Shown here: positions 6,099 through 9,385 of the stretch, piece by piece | Layout: each line of letters begins with the position of its first letter | How positions within the stretch are numbered: position 1 is the first letter of the stretch | Origin: an uncultured Cloacibacillus sp. | GTDB lineage: Bacteria; Synergistota; Synergistia; Synergistales; Synergistaceae | NCBI GenBank assembly: GCA_934511335.1 | Contig: CAKSWL010000069.1 | Span: forward strand, 1-9,385 | Direction of reading: 5' to 3' | Length of the DNA stretch: 9,385 bases | The notes under the pieces: model-generated | What the model saw: the letters and a program-made list of their open reading frames with translations, nothing else | Database searches by the model: none | What the model was told of the DNA's origin: nothing | Program-made: the position numbers and the translations under genes

Positions 6099-6662
6099 AT
6101 GGGAGAGAAAAAAATACTGACGATGCTGCTGGGGAGCCCGAGAAAAAACGGCAACTCCGAGACGCTGGCTGACGCCCTCGCCGCCGGTGCGGCGGAAAAG
6201 GGCTATGAGGTGAGGAAGGCCCGCCTGGCCGGAATGACGCTCAAGGGATGCCTGGACTGCCGCCGCTGCTGGAGCGCGGGAAGCCCCTGCGTTCAGCGCG
6301 ACGAGATGGACAAAGTCTACGAAGACCTCGAGGCGGCCGACGTTATCGCCTGCGTCTCGCCGCTTTATTATTTCTCCTGGTCGGCGCAAATCAAGCCGGT
6401 CTTCGACCGGCTGCTGCCATTCAGCGCCAAAGACGCCCCCCGAAAACTGAATGACAAGAAAGCCGTGCTGATCTCGTCGGCGGGAGACGACGAGGCGGAG
6501 GTATTCGACGGCCTGCGGGCGACATACCGCCTGACGGTCGGCTACCTTGGCTGGGAAAATGCCGGCGAAATCTGCGCCCACGGGATATACACGCGCGGCG
6601 AGATGACGGAAAAAGGCGCCGCCTGGCTGGACGCCGCGAAGGAGCTCGGCGGGAAACTGTAA
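6099..6662 (+). CDS. NADPH-dependent FMN reductase / iron-sulfur flavoprotein-like protein
   Basis: A 187-residue flavodoxin-fold protein. GSPRKNGNS (12-20) is the FMN phosphate loop, and SPLYYFSWSAQIKPVFDRLL is the conserved strand and helix that contact the flavin isoalloxazine ring and the dimer partner. Between them, C51-x2-C54-x2-C57-x6-C64 matches the compact cysteine motif of iron-sulfur flavoproteins (Isf, CX2CX2CX4-7C), so it may carry a [4Fe-4S] cluster as well as FMN and move electrons from ferredoxin or NAD(P)H to oxidants or quinones. Isf proteins are about 190 residues, as here. The ATG at 6099 has a perfect AGGAGG (6085-6090) 8 bases upstream. It diverges from an HxlR regulator, a common arrangement for stress-induced oxidoreductases, and is followed by a strong terminator. 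Its physiological acceptor cannot be read from sequence. Confidence 0.9.
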   Translation: MGEKKILTMLLGSPRKNGNSETLADALAAGAAEKGYEVRKARLAGMTLKGCLDCRRCWSAGSPCVQRDEMDKVYEDLEAADVIACVSPLYYFSWSAQIKPVFDRLLPFSAKDAPRKLNDKKAVLISSAGDDEAEVFDGLRATYRLTVGYLGWENAGEICAHGIYTRGEMTEKGAAWLDAAKELGGKL

Positions 6663-6668
6663 ATATCC

Positions 6669-6720
6669 AAAAAGGCAGGGCCGGCTCACGCTAACGACGG
6701 CGGAGCCGGCCCTGCCTTTA
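6669..6720. terminator. Bidirectional terminator, perfect 17-bp stem
   Basis: Arms 6671-6687 and 6703-6719 are exact reverse complements (outer ends AAAGGCAGGG and CCCTGCCTTT) around a 15-base loop. The stem begins 8 bases after the flavoprotein stop. A-rich sequence (6669-6673) and TTTA (6717-6720) flank it, so it can stop transcripts from both strands, serving the convergent gene ending at 6752 too. The T run is short, so efficiency is a guess. Confidence 0.85.
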
Positions 6721-6751
6721 TGCGCGGACGTCGGGCCGCGCAATCGCGCCT

Positions 6752-7249
6752 CTAGCGCTTATAGCCGATAATATCTCTGAGCAGCATCCTGCGCCAGGCC
6801 TGCCCCTCGCCCCCCTCGACGCCCTTCGTCGCAAAGCCGTCGATCACGCCCATCACGCCGCGTCCTTGTTCGCTCTCGGCGACCAGCAGCTGCAGCGGGT
6901 TCGCCGTCGCGGCGAAGATACGGCAGACCTCCTGCGTATCCTTTATCCTGTTCAGCACGTTGATGGGATAACCCTTGCGCATCATGATGACGAATACATG
7001 CCCCGCATTTATCTTCTTCGCGTTTTCCACCGCCGCCTGCTCCATCTCGGCATTGTTGCCGTCATGACGGATGAGGCAGTCGCCGGACGCCTCGCAGAAG
7101 GCGATGCCGAACTCCAGACAGGGGGCGGCGGTCACCATCGCCTCATAAAGATCTTCCACCGTCTTTATAAAATGGCTCTGGCCGACGATGACGTTCGCGT
7201 CTTCAGGGATATCTACCTGCACGATACCTATATTTAAATTCTCCGCCAT
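6752..7249 (-). CDS. Adenosine-specific kinase family protein
   Basis: A 165-residue cytoplasmic protein of the family named adenosine-specific kinase (PF04008 type), found mostly in archaea and anaerobic bacteria. Recognisable conserved blocks are VGQSHFIKTVEDLYEA (22-37), LEFGIAFCEASG (45-56), RHDGNN (61-66), ATANPLQLLVAE (114-125), and GRGVMGVIDG (129-138) followed by the basic tail RRMLLRDIIGYKR. There is no Walker or other classical kinase motif, and the family name rests on limited structural evidence, so an AMP- or adenosine-binding role is more secure than an enzyme activity. The ATG at 7249 is chosen over an in-frame GTG at 7258 because GGAGG lies 8 bases before the ATG and would overlap nearly up to the GTG. 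It probably has its own promoter (7285-7293) and shares the hairpin at 6669-6720 as terminator. Confidence 0.85.
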   Translation of the reverse strand: MAENLNIGIVQVDIPEDANVIVGQSHFIKTVEDLYEAMVTAAPCLEFGIAFCEASGDCLIRHDGNNAEMEQAAVENAKKINAGHVFVIMMRKGYPINVLNRIKDTQEVCRIFAATANPLQLLVAESEQGRGVMGVIDGFATKGVEGGEGQAWRRMLLRDIIGYKR

Positions 7250-7284
7250 AAAAAACACCTCCGGAAATATTTTTGCTGCCTCTT

Positions 7285-7293
7285 AGTATAGCA
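7285..7293 (-). promoter_or_regulatory. Extended -10 promoter of the adenosine-specific kinase gene
   Basis: Minus strand reads TGCTATACT: an extended TGn followed by TATACT (7285-7290), a 5 of 6 match to the -10 consensus. No convincing -35 box lies upstream, where the T tract of the preceding terminator sits, but extended -10 promoters do not need one. Start would fall near 7278, leaving about 28 leader bases that include the GGAGG. Confidence 0.5.
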
Positions 7294-7302
7294 TCTCTCC
7301 AT

Positions 7303-7335
7303 AAAAAAACGGCAGCCCCATCGCTGAGACCGCCG
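7303..7335 (-). terminator. Rho-independent terminator after the Skp-like gene
   Basis: On the minus strand, arm CGGCGGTCTC (7326-7335) pairs with GGGGCTGCCG (7310-7319), giving 10 pairs of which three are G-U, with a six-base loop AGCGAT. Seven T residues follow (7303-7309). It lies about 20 bases after the stop codon at 7356 and before the promoter of the next gene, so the two genes are likely separate transcripts. Confidence 0.75.
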
Positions 7336-7355
7336 CACGGTGACATTTTGTCCGC

Positions 7356-7784
7356 TTACTTCTTTTTGAGCTCCGCGATCACCGCGTCCGTGATATCGGT
7401 GCCGCCGTAGAAGACCGCCTCTTTATCGACGACGACGGTGAGCTTCTTCTGGTTCGCCACGGTCCTGATAGCGAGGTTGATCTCCTTGAAGAGCGGCTCC
7501 ATGAGCTTCTGTTCTTCCTTGGCAAGCTCCTGGCGCTTCGACTGATAGATCTGAGCCTTCTTCTTATCGTCTGATTCCTTGTCTATCGCCGTCTGGGCCT
7601 CCTTCTGCTTGCTCTCGGTGATCTCCTTAAGCTGCTTCTGGACCTGCTCAAACTTGGGATGCTGGAACATGATCTTCTGTGTGCTTATCGTACCGATCAC
7701 ATCGGCCGCCAAAGCCGCGCCCGCCATAAAAAGGGCGGCCGCCACAGCTAAAATCGATACTGAAACTGTCTTTTTTGAAACCAT
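7356..7784 (-). CDS. Skp/OmpH family periplasmic chaperone
   Basis: A 142-residue secreted protein of the OmpH (Skp) family, which holds unfolded outer-membrane proteins in the periplasm on their way to the Bam complex. It has a classical signal peptide: KK at 4-5, a hydrophobic core at about 7-25, and an ALA site (24-26) giving cleavage before A27. The mature part starts VIGTISTQKIMFQHPKFEQV, like the Skp N-terminal strand and first helix. Residues about 42-105 are a charged K/E/Q-rich coiled coil, the chaperone tentacle, and NQKKLTVVVDKEAVFYGGTDITDAVIAELKKK closes the body. It is a little shorter than E. coli Skp (161). The ATG at 7784 has GAGGAGG 7-8 bases upstream. In many genomes skp sits beside bamA or lpxD; here it stands alone with its own promoter and terminator. 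It implies a diderm host. Confidence 0.88.
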   Translation of the reverse strand: MVSKKTVSVSILAVAAALFMAGAALAADVIGTISTQKIMFQHPKFEQVQKQLKEITESKQKEAQTAIDKESDDKKKAQIYQSKRQELAKEEQKLMEPLFKEINLAIRTVANQKKLTVVVDKEAVFYGGTDITDAVIAELKKK

Positions 7785-7846
7785 TGAATTTCCTCCTCTT
7801 GTTCGCAGGGGTATTTTTTCATAACCTCTGACTGCCTGACCAAAGT

Positions 7847-7875
7847 ATTTTACATTGTTTTACCCATAAAGTCCA
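7847..7875 (-). promoter_or_regulatory. Promoter of the Skp-like gene
   Basis: Minus strand: TGGACT (7870-7875), exactly 17 bases, then TAAAAT (7847-7852). The boxes match the sigma-70 consensus at 4 and 5 of 6 positions. Transcription would start near 7840, leaving about 55 leader bases before the ATG at 7784, with GAGGAGG in place. Confidence 0.55.
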
Positions 7876-8124
7876 CGCTTATTCTATTAAATACCACGCG
7901 ACGGTCGGGGCCCGCCCGTGACGCGAATGGCGCAGCTGATCAGCGGCTCCTAAATATCAATGGGGCCGGCACTGCGCGCGTAAACCCGCGCATCTTTCGG
8001 GGAAAATAATCCGTTTTGTGAAGTTGCACAAGAGAGGCGGTTGTGTTATTTATCTATATAATAAAATGTGGTAGAAATATAGGGTAATACCAGCCAGATA
8101 AAATCTGGGGAGGAAATAAATATT
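7876..8124. other. Long non-coding stretch upstream of the DUF3343 gene
   Basis: No coding frame with a ribosome site is visible on either strand. Small elements seen are a perfect palindrome GCTGATCAGC (7935-7944), a GC-rich segment around GGGGCCCGCCC (7907-7917), and a hairpin with arms TGCGCG (7973-7978) and CGCGCA (7987-7992). The right end is AT-rich with a perfect TATAAT (8057-8062) lacking a good -35, then GGGGAGG (8107-8113) as ribosome site. No tRNA arm or known riboswitch core was recognised. A small RNA or structured leader is possible but unsupported. Confidence 0.4.
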
Positions 8125-8346
8125 ATGGAATGCCTGGCGACATTTGATACGACCCATATGGCCCTTTTCTTCGAAAAGGCCTGTCGCGCGGAGGGGCTCA
8201 GCGTAAAGATCGTCCCCGTGCCGCGCCAGCTCTCCGCAAGCTGCGGCCTCGCCTGCAGCTATCCCTGCGGCGAGCTCGACCATATAAAGATGATCGCGGA
8301 GGAAAAGGCGATAGACGTCGCCGAGTATCACGAACTGGCCTCGTGA
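8125..8346 (+). CDS. DUF3343 small cysteine protein (putative Se/S carrier-like)
   Basis: A 73-residue soluble protein matching the DUF3343 family: an N-terminal beta strand and helix, CLATFDTTHMALFFEKACRA (3-22), then KIVPVPRQLSASCGLACSYP (28-47). The C40-x3-C44 pair in SCGLAC is the family signature, and C48 adds a third Cys. The family has been labelled a putative selenium/sulfur carrier because it occurs near selenium genes and has a TusA-like size, but this is not proven biochemically as far as I know. No selenium, tRNA or sulfur-transfer gene is adjacent, so its partner is unknown. The ATG at 8125 has GGGGAGG 11 bases upstream, slightly long spacing. It converges with the small membrane protein gene ending at 8403. 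Confidence 0.8.
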   Translation: MECLATFDTTHMALFFEKACRAEGLSVKIVPVPRQLSASCGLACSYPCGELDHIKMIAEEKAIDVAEYHELAS

Positions 8347-8347
8347 G

Positions 8348-8401
8348 GCGCCCGCAGCTTTCGCCTGCGGCGCGTATGACCTGGGGCGCGGCCTCCGCGC
8401 C
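8348..8401. terminator. Two GC-rich hairpins between convergent genes
   Basis: Arm GCGCCCGCAG (8348-8357) pairs with CTGCGGCGC (8365-8373) with one bulged C, immediately after the DUF3343 stop. A second stem, GGCGCGG (8385-8391) with CCGCGCC (8395-8401), has a three-base loop and abuts the stop of the minus-strand gene. Neither is followed by a real T tract, so they may slow or end transcription on the two strands only weakly. Confidence 0.45.
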
Positions 8402-8402
8402 T

Positions 8403-8684
8403 TTACTCGTCGTCCTCCGGCGGCTCTTCTCCTTTGAAATATTTATGCCAGAAGAGCCAGCCCAGAAAACGCCAAAGGAGATAACCGCCGCAGACCACGG
8501 CGATCGATATCCAGAAGAGGACGCCGAAGTCCATCCCCGCTCCGCGAAGCGCCGCCATGCCGCTTTGGCGGGTCTGCGCGCTGCCGGGGCCGAAAAATTT
8601 CCAGGCCCAGACCATCATCATCACGACGGCAACCGCCGTCAGTATCCTGTTTATCATTTTGCGCGCTGGGTCGCCGTTCATCAT
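8403..8684 (-). CDS. Small two-helix membrane protein of unknown function
   Basis: A 93-residue protein I do not recognise. It has a short basic N-terminus (R8, K9, R13), a hydrophobic helix at about 13-31, a polar loop of about 20 residues (GPGSAQTRQSGMAALRGAG), a second helix at about 52-76 rich in Trp and Phe, and an acidic tail EEPPEDDE. Both ends are probably cytoplasmic. The start codon directly abuts the TAG of the CLC gene (TAG then ATG ATG), with GAGGAG lying inside the last codons of that gene; the second ATG at 8681 has the better spacing. This packing implies translational coupling, so it may be an accessory subunit of the transporter or simply a hitch-hiker. No enzymatic motif is seen. 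Confidence 0.75.
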   Translation of the reverse strand: MMNGDPARKMINRILTAVAVVMMMVWAWKFFGPGSAQTRQSGMAALRGAGMDFGVLFWISIAVVCGGYLLWRFLGWLFWHKYFKGEEPPEDDE

Positions 8685-9385
8685 CTATCTCCTCTCTATA
8701 AGCTTCGCTTTGATCCGCTCCAGGTAAAAACGCGCGATGCGGTGCAGAGAAATGCTGTCGAAACGGCGCACCAGCCGCTCGCCGCCCTCCGTCTTTTTGA
8801 TGACGAAGGTGCGCGACTTCGGAGAAAGCAGCACCTGTGTAGGATAGAGGCTCCGATGGCCGACGACAAGGTATGACGCCGCACAGGCGGCGCCGGCGAA
8901 GGCCGCAATATGTGCGCCGAAGAGTTCCATCGCGAGGATCGTGCCGGATATCGGCGTATTCGTCGAGGCGGCGAGCACGGCGCTGACGCCGAGCGCGGCG
9001 CAGAAGGAGGGGTCAAGGCCGAATATCGCCGCAAAGAGCAGGCCGGAGGAGGCTCCCACGAAAAGCGTCGGCGTTATTTCTCCGCCGCAGCCGCCCGCCG
9101 AAAGGGTGATGCCCATTGCGGCGATTTTTACGATGAATCCCAGCGGAAGATTCCGCTCCCCCATGACCATCGACTGTATCACATCGCTTCCCAGGCCGAG
9201 AAAGTCGCCGCCGAAGAGGACTCCCGTGGCAAGGAGCAGCACGGCTCCGCCTACGGGACGCTTCCAGCCCGTTATCCGATAGTAGACGAATAATTTATTG
9301 ACAAAATGGATGCCTTCGATATTTATGATCGCGACCAGGCCGAAAAACACTCCCGCGACGAGAACCACGGCGAGCGCCCCAGGGC
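8685..9385 (-). CDS. CLC-family anion transporter, C-terminal part (5' end outside window)
   Basis: The frame is open through the right edge, so the start is not visible; the GTG at 9368 is internal. About 233 residues remain. CLC motifs seen include FLGLGSDVIQSM, then SAGGCGGEITPTLFVGASSG (the GxFxP selectivity segment of helix N written here as GEITP), then STNTPISGTILAMELFG, and SYLVVGHRSLYPTQ in the last helix. From memory, GGE(V/I)TP, TNTPI and ELFG resemble the fluoride/proton antiporter (CLC-F) clade more than chloride ClC proteins, which have GGIFAP and RAPLT. A short cytoplasmic tail without CBS domains ends KLIERR. The diagnostic N-terminal GREG region is outside the window. It is followed at once by a small membrane protein gene. 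CLC call is firm; fluoride specificity is inference. Confidence 0.88.
   Translation of the reverse strand, partial: PGALAVVLVAGVFFGLVAIINIEGIHFVNKLFVYYRITGWKRPVGGAVLLLATGVLFGGDFLGLGSDVIQSMVMGERNLPLGFIVKIAAMGITLSAGGCGGEITPTLFVGASSGLLFAAIFGLDPSFCAALGVSAVLAASTNTPISGTILAMELFGAHIAAFAGAACAASYLVVGHRSLYPTQVLLSPKSRTFVIKKTEGGERLVRRFDSISLHRIARFYLERIKAKLIERR

Noticed and set aside
6093..6743. Minus-strand 216-codon frame opposite the flavoprotein
   Set aside because: It runs through the terminator hairpin and the FMN and Cys motifs on the plus strand; composition is a shadow.
7927..7953. Tiny ORF (MAQLISGS) as a leader peptide
   Set aside because: No ribosome site and far from the DUF3343 start; length is expected by chance.
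7900..8040. tRNA or riboswitch in the GC-rich part of the gap
   Set aside because: No T-arm consensus, no cloverleaf pairing and no known riboswitch core could be found by eye.
8343..8876. Plus-strand 177-codon frame
   Set aside because: Antisense to the small membrane protein and the CLC gene and overlaps both hairpins; no recognisable domain.
8910..9293. Plus-strand frames opposite the CLC gene
   Set aside because: Low-complexity charged products antisense to the GGEITP and TNTPI motifs.

Overview
This looks like a chromosomal stretch from a G+C-rich, anaerobic, diderm bacterium. The best guess is Synergistota (a Cloacibacillus- or Synergistes-like organism). The guess rests on four things: a periplasmic Skp/OmpH-type chaperone (so an outer membrane), a cassette of DRTGG, GHKL ATPase, iron-sulfur hydrogenase-like and PHP genes of the kind found in anaerobes, an adenosine-specific-kinase family gene, and a DUF3343 gene. 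The phylum is an inference; no rRNA or tRNA is visible. No insertion sequence, integrase, phage gene or CRISPR array was seen, so this reads as ordinary chromosome rather than an island.

Region 1 (1-4088, minus strand) is one tight six-gene run, read from right to left: divergent DRTGG-like protein, RsbW-type ATP-binding protein, [FeFe]-hydrogenase-like iron-sulfur protein, DRTGG protein, PHP-domain phosphoesterase, then radA, which runs off the left edge. Gaps are 3-19 bases or a 4-base overlap, so co-transcription is likely. The first five genes look like a redox or hydrogen-linked sensing and signalling module. RadA, a recombination and branch-migration ATPase, is probably a passenger at its end. 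No catalytic hydrogenase subunits lie in the visible part.

Region 2 (4089-5628, plus strand) is a divergent promoter region followed by a sodium:solute symporter family transporter, which ends 6 bases short of a convergent regulator gene.

Region 3 (5635-6740) has an HxlR-family regulator diverging from an iron-sulfur-flavoprotein-like FMN reductase. They share a roughly 120-base AT-rich control region, so the regulator probably controls the flavoprotein in response to redox or electrophile stress. A perfect 17-bp hairpin closes the flavoprotein gene and can serve both strands.

Region 4 (6752-7875, minus strand) has a Skp/OmpH-like periplasmic chaperone and then an adenosine-specific-kinase family protein. 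A rho-independent terminator and an extended -10 promoter separate them, so they are probably separate units.

Region 5 (7876-9385) has a roughly 250-base non-coding stretch, a small Cys-rich DUF3343 protein (plus), and a minus-strand pair: a CLC-type anion transporter with fluoride-clade-like motifs, cut by the right edge, directly abutting a small two-helix membrane protein.
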